A stretch of 64,000 nt of DNA from Edaphochlamys debaryana. Its lineage: Eukaryota > Chlorophyta > Chlorophyceae > Chlamydomonadales. Positions 44,493-54,553 of this stretch are shown here, piece by piece; the first letter of the stretch is position 1, and every line of letters begins with the position of its first letter. The notes beneath the pieces are model-generated. The model was not told the origin of the DNA and searched no databases. It saw only the letters and a program-made list of their open reading frames with translations. The DNA lies in assembly GCA_016858145.1 (NCBI GenBank), contig JAEHOE010000007.1, positions 1,612,001 through 1,676,000 of the forward strand, in the 5' to 3' direction. The position numbers and the translations under genes were made by a program.

Positions 44493-45173
44493 GTTTCCTT
44501 GTGTGTTTATCGCAACGGGCAAAGTGGGTTAGCTTTCGTGCCACGCCCAGGTCAAGTCGGGACTGCATCTCGCGCCGCAAACCGTGTGCCAAGAGATTTC
44601 CCCCGTGCCCCCCGCCCATCCGCCAAACGTTCTCTTCGTAACCCAGCGCCTCCCGCACCGGGTGTCAATCAGCTTTCTACTAGCTGTGTATGACACCACG
44701 ACGGCTGCGTCGGGAACTGAAAGTGGCAACATTTCTGGGCACCCCGCACGGGGTGTCGGGCCGGGCTGGCCTGCAGGAGTGCAGTCAGGGGCATGAATGG
44801 GCTTCCATCTGCGTGCCTCTTATCTAGGGAGGACAGAGACACAGAGTGCTGTCGGTCTTGCACGACCCTTTGCAACATCAGCCTTGCCGCATCACGCTGG
44901 GAAGGAGCGTTCCTGCTCCCAAGTTGAGACGATGAAGCAGCTGCGTCCCTGCCGTGCTTATTGTCCACCAGCACAGCCGTCCCTGCCGCACGCCCCGTCA
45001 CCAGCCTCTACTGGCCCTGACTGGCCCCTCTCACACGTCCCACCGCTCGCTCGTGCCCCTGCTCACCCCTCTCGCACCCCTCTCATGCACGCCGCCTGCT
45101 ATCTAGCCATGGCCATGGCCCCTCGACCGTCTCTGCAGCCCCCCGCCTCATCACACACCCACAGGCAACAGCC
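44493..45173. other. intergenic: CPP1-like promoter and CCDC13 3' UTR
   Basis: Both neighbours are on the minus strand. No TGTAA was found on the minus strand, no coding exon is supported, and no repeat was noticed. Confidence 0.5.
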
Positions 45174-48100
45174 CTATGCGGCCCCTTCCGCTCTCCGCTG
45201 CAGTAGCGCCACGAGCTCCGTCAGCCGAGCGTTCTCCACCTGCATGCGGGGGTGGGGCACACGGCGGAGTTGAGCGCCTGATTACCCGCTCGACCCTTGG
45301 CCTTTTGGACCTTCGGCTGCCCTCGGCCCTGCCCATCTGCCCATACCGCCGGATAGCTGCTCATGAAGTTTGCCCAATCGGCAGTTCCCCAACAGTGCAT
45401 CCTAACCAGCAGTCCCACCTCGAGAAGCCGTATCTGCTGGTCCGCTGCGCCGCCGTCCCACTGCCCTCCCCGCGGCGGCATGCCCCCGCTGCCCGGCCGC
45501 CCCGCCCCGGCGGTGGGGGTGGACCCCGCAGACGCGCGCTGCTGCAGCGCCATTATGATAGCCTCCTGCCGGGGGCCAAGATCGGGGCCAAGATCCAGAA
45601 ATCAAGCGACGGGGCTCACGATGCCGTACATATCCGCATCTCCACAGGGGCTTTACGACCGTCAGCCGTGCCCCATGACTCTCTATCGCCCCTCATGAGC
45701 CGTGGCGCAACGGCACAGCGGCCAGGGTAGTTGCGGCTGGTGCACGGTGCTGCGCAGGCCAGTCCCACGAGCCATGCGCGGGCTGTCAGCAGTCTGACTT
45801 GACCCACATCAACCGTTGCCCACGGCCGCCTCAGGCCCGCACCTGGCGGTCGATCTGCTCCTCCTGCTCCTGCACCTTCCGCCGCAGGCTGCCCACCTCC
45901 CGCCACAGGTCCTCCTCGCCGATGGGCCCAGCGGGGTTGGACGGCTTGCCGCTGCGGGGACAGGCCCATGGTCCAAAGGGTCGAAGCGTTTGGAACACGT
46001 ACACAGACCACAGATTCCTAATAAGATGCGGCTCGCCCAGCTTTCTTGTCGGGTTCGCGCCCTGGTCAAGCCCTGTGCCAGTGCATGGTGCCAGTCCCAA
46101 ACCCATGCACGAGAGCCCGGCGCGGCTCACCCTCTCCCCAGCGCCGGCGCGCCGCCCGGCCCCGCCTTCCGCAGCGCCGCCAGCTCCTGCTTGAGCGCCG
46201 CTATGAGCTTGTCGTCGGTCTCGGTCTTCTCCAGCACCACCGACACCTTTGACTTCATGGAGGACAGCTCAGCCTGCGGGCGTGGGGGAAGTGTGGGGTG
46301 GAGCGATGGAGGGCGCACGGATGGATGGAGCGATGAAGGGCGCGTGGCACGACGGGTGGAGGGTGGTGGTAGGGTCGGGGCCATGGGGACGATGCTACGG
46401 CCGCGGAGACTGAGCTGCGCCGCACAGGAGTCGCGAAACCTGCAGCTTCCCCGACGTGCACTGGCGCGCTGGAGCTGACCGTTTACAGTAAAGCCGGCAT
46501 TGTGCCGGCATTGTGCCGGCATTGTGCCCGTCGGCCCGATTGCGCCGGGCACCTGCTCCTGCCCCCACCTCGAGGATCTTTCTCCGCGAGATGGCTCCGT
46601 CGTACTTGAGCTTCAGCGCCTCCAGCTCCCCGCGTACGGCACCCAGATCCCCGGTGAGCCGGTCCAGTTCCTGGGGGCGGGCCGGGATGACAGGGTCGAC
46701 AAGCAGTGAGAAAGCGTGGGCGTGCTTGTTGGTGGAGATCTACCGCGTCCTTGCTCCCACGAGACGGCAGCGCTAGCATTGGGGCAGCGCTTGCGGGTCG
46801 GCTGCGCCAAGCCATCGCCTAATTGCCCCTTGCACCCTTGCTCTTTGCGGTGTGTGCCTATACGGGGCTGTACTGCCGGCAACACGCGGGCGCCCGCCAG
46901 TCTCTGCCGCACATTGTTGCGCTCCTTGGAGATCTTGGTGATGACGCCCTTGGCGGCCGCCTCCTGCTTGGTCTCGACCGCCACCTGGCCCGCAGCCGCC
47001 TTGAGCTGCTTCACCTGCAGAGTCGGTCCGCCGTTCCAATGTGGGAGCGGGCAGCGGTGGAAGAAGCTGTAAGCGACGACTTCTCATGCATTGCCACCAC
47101 CCTTCCCTTCCACCAACGCCTTCCTGCAAGCTGAGATCTCGCGCCCTACACATGCTCCTTTACTTCCTCCAACGCGCGGCAGCACCTAGCACGCGCTCCC
47201 TCACCCTTTCCACCCCACCTCAAGTCCACGGCCCCGCCCCGGTCCCCCTTGCACGGCCACACGCGCACGCACCTGGTACTGCAGAGCGATGATCTGCTCT
47301 CGCCGCCCCTTCCACTCCGCCGCGTTGCCGTCCTCCATCAGCTTGGACAGGGGCACGTCCTCGCCCACCTCCCGCACCAGCGCCCGCGTCAGCTTCTTGT
47401 TCTCAGACTCCAGATTGAACACCTGCACCACGCCGAAGGACGAAGAGGAATGATACAGCACCTGGACGCATGTGGCTGCGATGACGGCCATCTCCGTTGC
47501 CCTTTTGACCGCAAGCCCAGATCACCCACCTTTTGCTCCATCTGCGCGATCTTATTCGTGGACGCCAGGAATTTGTCCTTCCAGCCCGCCGCTTCCTTCT
47601 GGGCTGCCTCCGCCGCCTCCGCCGCCTGCTCCACCATGCCACGGGCAATCTGCTCGATGGCCTGTGAGGGCGCACGTGGGTGAGCGTTGGACCGCAAGGC
47701 ATGCCGGACCCTTGGGATGCACGGAAAGAGCGTGGAGCGCCAACATGGGACAACCGTTTTGCCAGTGCGCATTCGACGGCCAGGAGGACCTTGAGGTCAC
47801 CACACAAGGCCCATGGGCAGCGTACACGTGCTTGATGACAGGCATATGTACGAGTCGGGACACCTTCACAACCCTGTCCCAAAGCACCAGTCGGCCGGCG
47901 GGAGACTTGTTGCCGGACTCACCTCCGGCGGGGGCGCCGAGGGGCCGCCCCCTCCCGCTTGTCCCGACGCAGGGCGGGGCGGCCCCGCCGCGGCCTCGGC
48001 CTGTAGCTGAGCCACCCGCTGTTTCTCACGCTCCAGCATGAGGTTGAGCTGCCGATTCTGCGGTCGCGGGAGCTCCCGGTCACGACGCGGCTCGCATTGA

Positions 48101-48872
48101 CCGCCATGCCGGGCCATGCTGCAAGTCGCCCGACCTTTTTCGACAGCTCGATGATCTTTGCTGCCTGTACATCTTGCGACAGGTCCTGTGTCAGCTCCCG
48201 GAGCGTCACCAGCTCGCTCTCCTTCTGGCGCAATTCGGACTCCAGCGCGATGCATTTCTGCTGCAGTTCAGCTGCAACCTGCGCGAATATATGTATGGAG
48301 GTGAGCCTTGCGCTTGCTACAGCGTGGGGAGTACGCACAGATGCTCACTGAGTTCATTCCGCCAGCTCCAAGCTGCAACTACCGCATGCGGAGTACCAAA
48401 CGCTTGGTGTGTAGGTAAGCTGCTGAGAAGTGGCGTCTTGTCGACAAAGGCGGTCTGCTGGCACGGAGCAGCGTATGGTACGGCGAGGACGGCAAAAGTG
48501 CTGTGCACACGGCCACAACATTGTACGCGGGCAGGGGCGGGCAAGGATCCCACACACAGCAAGGCTGCGGTGCTTTAAGCGTGGCGCTTTGAGACCCACA
48601 TCCACATCGCTTTGCTGCTCCAATCCAGGGCAAAGCCGCCCTTTCCCGCCCCCAACCGCGCCGGGGACTTCCACCACGCAGCCTGCGGCACACTGATCGG
48701 ATACGACTGCAACACCCACTCACTTACGCACGTGCGTTCGCTGCTAGGGAATACCCAACGGGCAAAAGATGCACTTACGGCACGCGCCCTCAACAACCGC
48801 AGTACCAGTATCGACCCTTTCGCCTACAAGGCGCTCAGTCACAACCTCAGGGCCAACGTCGACTAGTGCCAT
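45174..48872 (-). CDS. CCDC13: CCDC13 coiled-coil protein (centriolar satellite/ciliary); 5' exons uncertain
   Basis: Ten exons are firm: 48135-48278, 47923-48057, 47530-47661, 47273-47422, 46913-47014, 46569-46670, 46131-46273, 45843-45951, 45419-45565 and 45174-45239, encoding 409 residues. The order of blocks follows animal CCDC13: AKIIELSKKNRQLNLMLERE, WKDKFLASTNKIAQMEQKV, LVREVGEDVPLSKLM, EWKGRREQIIALQ, LKLKYDGAISRRKILEAEL, VVLEKTETDDKLIAALKQEL, IIMALQQRA and ARLTELVALLQRRAEG at the end. Nearly the whole protein is predicted coiled coil. CCDC13 acts at centriolar satellites in ciliogenesis and DNA damage response in animals. The first firm exon begins in phase 0 without an ATG, so at least one 5' exon is missing. 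An ATG at 48872 followed by a GTAAGT donor at 48778 is a candidate first exon, but I could not connect it in frame. The coordinates given include that candidate. The exon ending at 46913 has an alternative donor slightly downstream. Confidence 0.82.
46493..46525. repeat. 11-bp tandem repeat, three copies, CCDC13 intron
   Basis: The unit GCCGGCATTGT is repeated three times exactly in the intron between the exons at 46569 and 46273. Confidence 0.85.
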
Positions 48873-49684
48873 GACCGGGGCACTTTACGCTTCTAAACTC
48901 CGCCCAATCTGCAGCTATTGCTCGCCCCGACCATTTAAACCGAAGCCAGGTAGTTAAGGTGTGTTGGCGGCTGTGCCCGGCAATCAAACCCGACAGCCAC
49001 GCCAGCAGAACTGAGCTGTACTCGCTTGTACGTAGCACGCTAACAACGAACTCATATAGTAGAATAAGTGATGTAGAAGCTACACACGCTACAGCGCGCT
49101 TGTTCTGCAGCGCCACTCCCACTCGCCCTCAGCTGACACACAAAAGACGAGATGCCACGATACGCCCATACCCCAGCGCACACTCCACACAAACACGATG
49201 CGAGCGGAAATGCCCGCGCAAAACAGGTGCATTTAGTTTGCCGACTTGTCCTCTTGAGTAGAACGTCTGCCGGGGTGCCTGGAGGGCCACACCGCTTCGA
49301 CGCTGTCCCTGTCCCCGTCCATGTCCGTGGCCTGCGTCTTGCCAGTCATGTCGGCCGCTCCGGGCCCTACCGCTTTGACCGCTTGTCAGTCGAGAGCGCC
49401 AGACCCGAATGTCCTGCCCCTGCTCTTGTCCTGCTCCTGCCCTGTCCTGCCCTCCTGCCCCTCTTGCATGACCAGGCGTGCTAAGCCTGCACTTGTGCCT
49501 AAGACTCCGACTCGAACCTCATCGCGGGGCGCAGTTGGGCTCGCGGCCTGCGCCTGCCCTCACCCGATCCCCGCTCCTGGCTACGGCCGCATGCCGCCTT
49601 CTGCCGACCAAACGCGGCTTTACCTCTGCCCCACGGCCCCCAGTCCTCACTCCGCCGCGTAATAAAAACAAGGCCCCAGGCCGC
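48873..49684. other. intergenic: CCDC13 promoter and CID-gene 3' UTR
   Basis: This is AT-richer than its flanks around 48880-49250, consistent with promoter and UTR. No exon, RNA gene or repeat was recognised. The sequence from 49260 to 49680 is C/T-rich and borders the stop codon of the CID gene. Confidence 0.5.
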
Positions 49685-52600
49685 TCACAGCCACGTGTCG
49701 TCCAGCTCCCCCAGGTCCAGGTCCTCGAGCACCAGCAGGCCGCTGCTGGGCAGCGGAGCGGGCGCAGGCGGGGCCGGGGCCGGGGCTAGGGCCGGGGCTG
49801 GAGCCGGGGCCGGCGCCACGGCCGGGGCCGGCGCCGGAGCTGGGGCCGGGGCGGAGGCCGGCGCCTCGGCCGCCGCAGGCGCGGAAGCCGAAGCTGAGGC
49901 CAAGGCTGGGGCGGGGGCCTCAGCCGGCGCCGATGCCTGTGCCGCGACTGGGACCGGGATTTCCGCGGCAGCCGGGGCCGGAGCCGGGGCTGGTTCCGAT
50001 ACCGCTGGCTGCGGCTGGGGCTCTGGCGGCGGCGGCAGCGGAGCGGGCGCCTCGGGCGCCGCGGAGGGCGCGGACTCGGCCGCGCGGTGGTGGTCGGGGT
50101 CGGGGCGCGAGGAGCTGGCGGTGAGGCCGGCCGCACTCACGGCCCCCGGCCCCTCGAGGACGGGGTCCACATCGGTATCCGTCCCCGTGGGCCCCACAGA
50201 GACTTCCAGACCGGACGTGGCGGCGGCTACGGCGTCGGAGGCTACCGGGGCCGCGTCCACAGGCTCAGCTAACTCTGCCCCTGGCGGCGTGGGCTCGCAT
50301 GCATCCTCTGCCGGGGGCGGCGCCGCTGCCTGCACCGCCGCCTCTCCCGCAGCTGACGGGGCGGGCTCCTCCGTGGGGGCTGGGGATGCGCCCTCCGGCA
50401 CTGCCGGCGTTGCTTGTGCCCCTTCCGGCCCCGCAGCCCCTGCCGCTGCCTCCAACGGCACGCCCGCCACCGCAGCCGATGCGTCGTCTACCGCTTTGCT
50501 GGGGGCTGGTTCTGCCCCCGCTTGGGATTCCGCGACGTTTGCCACGGGTGCGACAGCCGGGCTGCAGCCATCCGGCACCTCCGGCGCTCCTGGAGCCTCC
50601 TCCACCTTTGTCCCTTCCCCTTCCATCTCCCCATCCGCTGGCTGGCACTCCCCCTGCTTTTCCCCCGGCTCCTGCACCGGCTCCGGCTCCTCCATCTCCA
50701 CATCCTGCTTCGGCGCAGCCTCCTCGGCCGCTCTCCCTGCCACATCCTGCTCCATCGGAACCGGGGGCTCCGCGGGGGCCTCGGCAGAGGCAGACGCAGC
50801 AAGCGCACTCGGTTGCGCCTCCGCTGCCCTGGGCTGTGCTGCCGCGCTTGCTTCCGTTGGGCCCAGACCCGGCGGGGTCGGGCCGGGGCCTGGGCCGAGG
50901 CCGGGCGGCACCCGGCGCGGCTCCGGAGGCTCGGGGCCCAGCCCCGGTGGCACGCGGGCAGTGCCGCCTAGGGCTGCCGCCGCCACAGGGTTCGCCTTGG
51001 GCGGGGACGGACTGGCCGTCCCTGACCCTCCCGCCCCTGCTGCTGACGGCGGAGCTGCCTTGGGCGGGGGCGGGGGCGGTGGTAGCGGTGAGCCACTCTC
51101 ACTGGAGGATAGGGCCGGGCGCTTGGGCTGTGGCCCCTCCGCCGGCCCTGAGCCCTGCCCAGCGGGTGCCGCAGTGGTGCCCTTGCCTCCGCCGTCGCCT
51201 GACCCTGCCGCTGCCCCTGTGCCGGCTCCTGCGCCTGCGCCCTCCTGCTCCAGCTCCCAGCGGCTCCGTCGGGCCCCCAGTCGTTGCCCAGGGCCCGCTC
51301 CGAAACCGTTGGCGCTCATCGCACCCCCACCGCCTCCTCCTCCTGCTCCCGGGACCTTCGCGCCTGCGCTCGGCGCCCCCGCTGCCTGCGAGCCAGCTGG
51401 AGCCGGAGGCGAGGCAGCTGACGCCGAGGCCGGCGCAGGCGGGGACGTGGCCTTGCCCCCAGCGCCCGGCCGAGAGTCACGCGGCGGTGACCCCGGCGGC
51501 GGCACGGGTGGCGGCGGCGGCGGACCGCCGCGGCCCTGCCAGCCCTGCCCCATGCCGCGCCCCTGGCCGCCGTGGCCGAAGCGGCCAAACGGCATGGCCC
51601 GAGGCCCCTGGCCACCGAATTGTGCGCCTGGATGAAGAGGCGGGCGCTGCATGCCCTGACCCATGGGCCCGCCAGGGCCCTGGAAGCCGCCCATCGGGCC
51701 GCCCATGGGACCTCCGGCGCCTCCGTTCATCATCGCTCCCACTCCGTTCATCACTCCGTTCATGCCGCCACCCATGCCGTTGCCCATGCCGCCGCCCATG
51801 CCGCCGCCCATGCCGCCGCCCATGCCGCCGTTCATCCCGTTGCCCATCGGGCCGCTCATGGGGCCACCGTTCATAGGGCCGGACATTGGGCCGCCCATGC
51901 CGCCGCCCATGCCGCCGCCCATGTTCATGCCGCCGCCCATGGCCCCCCCCATCTGCCCGTTCATTCCCCCGCCCACAAAGGGGCCCATGGGAGGCATGAA
52001 GGGTGGGCCGCCCACCATGCCGGCAGGCCCAGGCCCCATGAAGGGACCAGGGAAGAGGCCGACCGCCGCCGCAGCTGCGGCGGCGGCGGCAGCTACCTGC
52101 CCGGCCTGCATCATCCCCGCAGGCCCCACTGGGCCAAGCAGCCCCGGTGGTATGAGCGGGGGCGGCGGCGGCGGCAGTGGTGGTGGCGGCGGCGGCAGGG
52201 GTGGCGGCGGAGGCGCACCACGGCTGCCGTTGGGATTGGAGTCGGCGCTGAAGGGGTCGGTGCCCTCTGAAGGGGGCGGCTGGTAGGGCCCTGCGCCCCC
52301 GCCGGTGCCCATGCCCTGATGCTGCCGGCCCGCACCGAAGCGGGCGTGGGACTGAATGGCTGAGGAGCGGCCGCTGCCCGAGGCATCGCCCATGCCGGCA
52401 CCGGGGTCCTGTGGTAGATCAGACCGGTGCGGGACACGGAACAGAACAGGTGCGGTAGAGAGGTAAGACATCGCAACAGAGTACAACACGTGTGCTTTCG
52501 TTATGCGTGCACAGTTTAGCTAGCGGCCCTGCTGCATGGCACGATCGACAGCCCCGACACGCCGGGACCTGCCTGCGCGCTGGCCTCCGTGAGGGATCCG

Positions 52601-53492
52601 CTGGGGGACTTGGACGCCAGTCCGCCCACGCCCGGCCGTTGCGAGAGCGCCGCAGCCGCTCGCCCCGACTCCACCTCCGCCATCTCCTCCGGCGTGAAGA
52701 CGCCCTCCATGCGCCAGAGCTTCAGCAGCTTGTCGATTTGCGACTGTAAGGAAGGGGGGAAGGGGCCAAGACGGGTAGGCAACCCGTGCCGGCAGACACC
52801 ACCACGGCCCGTCAGGCGCGGGTGCTAACGGTGTGGCACTGTGTCCTTCAAGCCCAGTTTGGCCAGGGGAGGCTCCTCGACATGCGCCCCAATGGCCGGA
52901 GCGGAGGGGCCACGGCAGGCCCTTGAGCGGATGGTGGCCCCGAGCCCAGGACCAGGAAAGCGAAGGCCGCCGGTTTCCCCACGAACTAACCGCTTACCGC
53001 AAACTCTGATCGGAGCTCGCATACCAGCGCGCTGCAGAGCGGCTTGAGGCGCTCGGCTGCGGCCAGAGGAGGGACCTCTAAACATGTGCACTGAAAGGCC
53101 TTGACGGGTGCAACAACGGCGCTAGCTTTCGCTCACCATATCGCGAGCTCTGTGCATGCTGTTTGCGCGCCAAGCGGCAAATGCCGCTCGCTACGTAACT
53201 GAGATGGAGTTTGGCGCGGGCATTCTCGCCACACTTCCGGTGTTCCTTGCCCAGGAGCGCGACCACATACTTGTAGGCCTGTATGGGGCGGAAGGGTGGC
53301 ACGTTTGCGTTCCAGCCCGAACCCCCGGCGATGGCCCCACGCGTGCGGCCCGCAGAACCGTCTGCACGCCGCGAGCCCCACCGTCCTCTCATCTTCCACA
53401 GCGAGCGCAGCTAGACGCTCGAGACGGCTGGTGGCCGGCTTAGCGAGCGTCTCCTGAAGCGTAGCGCGCCACTCTGCCTCGTGCTCCCACAT
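49685..53492 (-). CDS. CID-domain (RNA polymerase II CTD-interacting) protein with long disordered tail
   Basis: Five minus-strand exons: 53382-53492, 53137-53278, 52998-53077, 52573-52743 and 49685-52408, giving 1,075 residues. Residues 1-140 match the eight-helix CID fold of PCF11, SCAF and RPRD proteins: LERLAALAVEDERTAYKYVV, LSYVASGICRLARKQH, AERLKPLCSALV and IDKLLKLWRMEGVFTPEEM, the last being the typical final helix. CID proteins bind phosphorylated Pol II CTD and link transcription with 3'-end processing or termination. Exon 5 (2,724 nt) encodes 907 low-complexity residues: a poly-Pro run (about 234-256), a Gly-Met array, Pro/Gly repeats, then Ala/Glu/Pro-rich sequence, ending in an acidic-hydrophobic motif (LVLEDLDLGELDDTWL). 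No RRM was seen, unlike SCAF4/8. Intron 4 (52409-52572) appears to use a GC donor (CAG|GCAGGT). The exon 3 acceptor was placed at 53078 by phase. Confidence 0.76.
51688..51985 (-). repeat. coding Gly-Met repeat (MGGGMGG/GPMSGPM) in the CID protein
   Basis: On the minus strand this encodes an irregular array of GGGM, GGPM and GNGM units of roughly 100 residues. The plus strand shows the matching tandem CCCATGCCGCCG pattern. Such arrays are prone to length change and cross-alignment. Confidence 0.85.
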
Positions 53493-54553
53493 TTCAAGGT
53501 AAGGTACGTTGGCCGATTTACTGTCACGCACTACACATGGCGCGGTAATTGGCTTTCACTACACAAAGGAGCACGCAAGAGTGCATCTGCTCTGCAGTAA
53601 GCGCTGTCTCGGTGGGCCACTAGAATGGCGCTAATGCGACTACGCAAAGGGTAGGGTGCAAGACGGGCTAGGGCGAGCAGAGCGTATGCACCCAGTGACG
53701 GGTTTGAGGGGGTCGATGCTCCCATGCACGGATTCCCCTCTCATGGCCGGCCACCGCTGCTTTGCTCAACGGGCCCCGCTTTCCACCTCCCGCGTCCTCT
53801 TTCCGAACCTTCGCAAGGCCCCTTGCCTTCCACGGGTTCTACCGCTTATTGCCACAGGGCTGGACCTGGGGCTGGCACGAACCCTGACCAGGCCCACCCC
53901 TGCCCACCCCTGACCCTTGCCTGGCAATCCTGGCCTTTATCCCTGACCAGGTCGGACCAGGCCCGCCCAACTCGTCGACCTTCAGGGACCTTCCTCGCCT
54001 AGCAGGGCCTAGCCCTTGGTCATGCTGACCACCTTGCCGTGTGCTACGTACCCATGGAATGACGGGTACGACATACGGGCACGGTTTGGCAGATATACAT
54101 CACTGATTCACTGGTATGCAAGCCACTCTGCAGGTCGTGTAAGCTGTAAGCAAGCCAACTCTGCAGGCGGTCGGTCGCACACGTCCAGCGTATGCACAGG
54201 TGCGTCTGTACTGAGTGGCCTTGAGGGGAGGAGGCAATGTATGCAAGGGGCAGGAGAAGCTAAGTGATTAAGCTTGCTGGGGCCTCGCCGGGGCCACCGG
54301 GGCTTCCAACAGCTCGCCCGGGTTCGTGTGCTGACAGGCTCGATGTTCTGTACGCTGTCCGAGAACCTTGGCGCATCGCGTTGTAAGTATACTTCCTGTT
54401 GCTCATAGTCATCACCAGAGTAACTCGCGAAAGGCACGCCTGCAGGATTGCCCAACAGCGACCGGGGCAATTGCACCGTTTAGCGCGCTGAGCCCGACTT
54501 GCAATCGCAGTTACCTATTGACAGCGCTAATAAATTGAAACATTCTATACAAG
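53493..54553. promoter_or_regulatory. divergent promoter between the CID gene and the PKD2-like channel gene
   Basis: The two start codons point away from each other over about 1.06 kb. From 53720 to 54010 the plus strand has C-rich sequence with repeated CCTGACCAGG-like words, and 54030-54500 is AT-richer. No coding exon is supported and no specific element was recognised. Confidence 0.45.

Noticed and set aside
46131..47014. SMC/kinesin-type motor or intermediate filament identity for the coiled-coil gene
   Set aside because: No nucleotide-binding motif was seen, and several separated blocks match CCDC13 in order.
49695..51876. Plus-strand ORFs of 646 and 525 codons
   Set aside because: Both are shadows of the long CID-gene exon on the minus strand; their Gly/Ala/Pro patterns mirror the coding repeats and have no splice partners.
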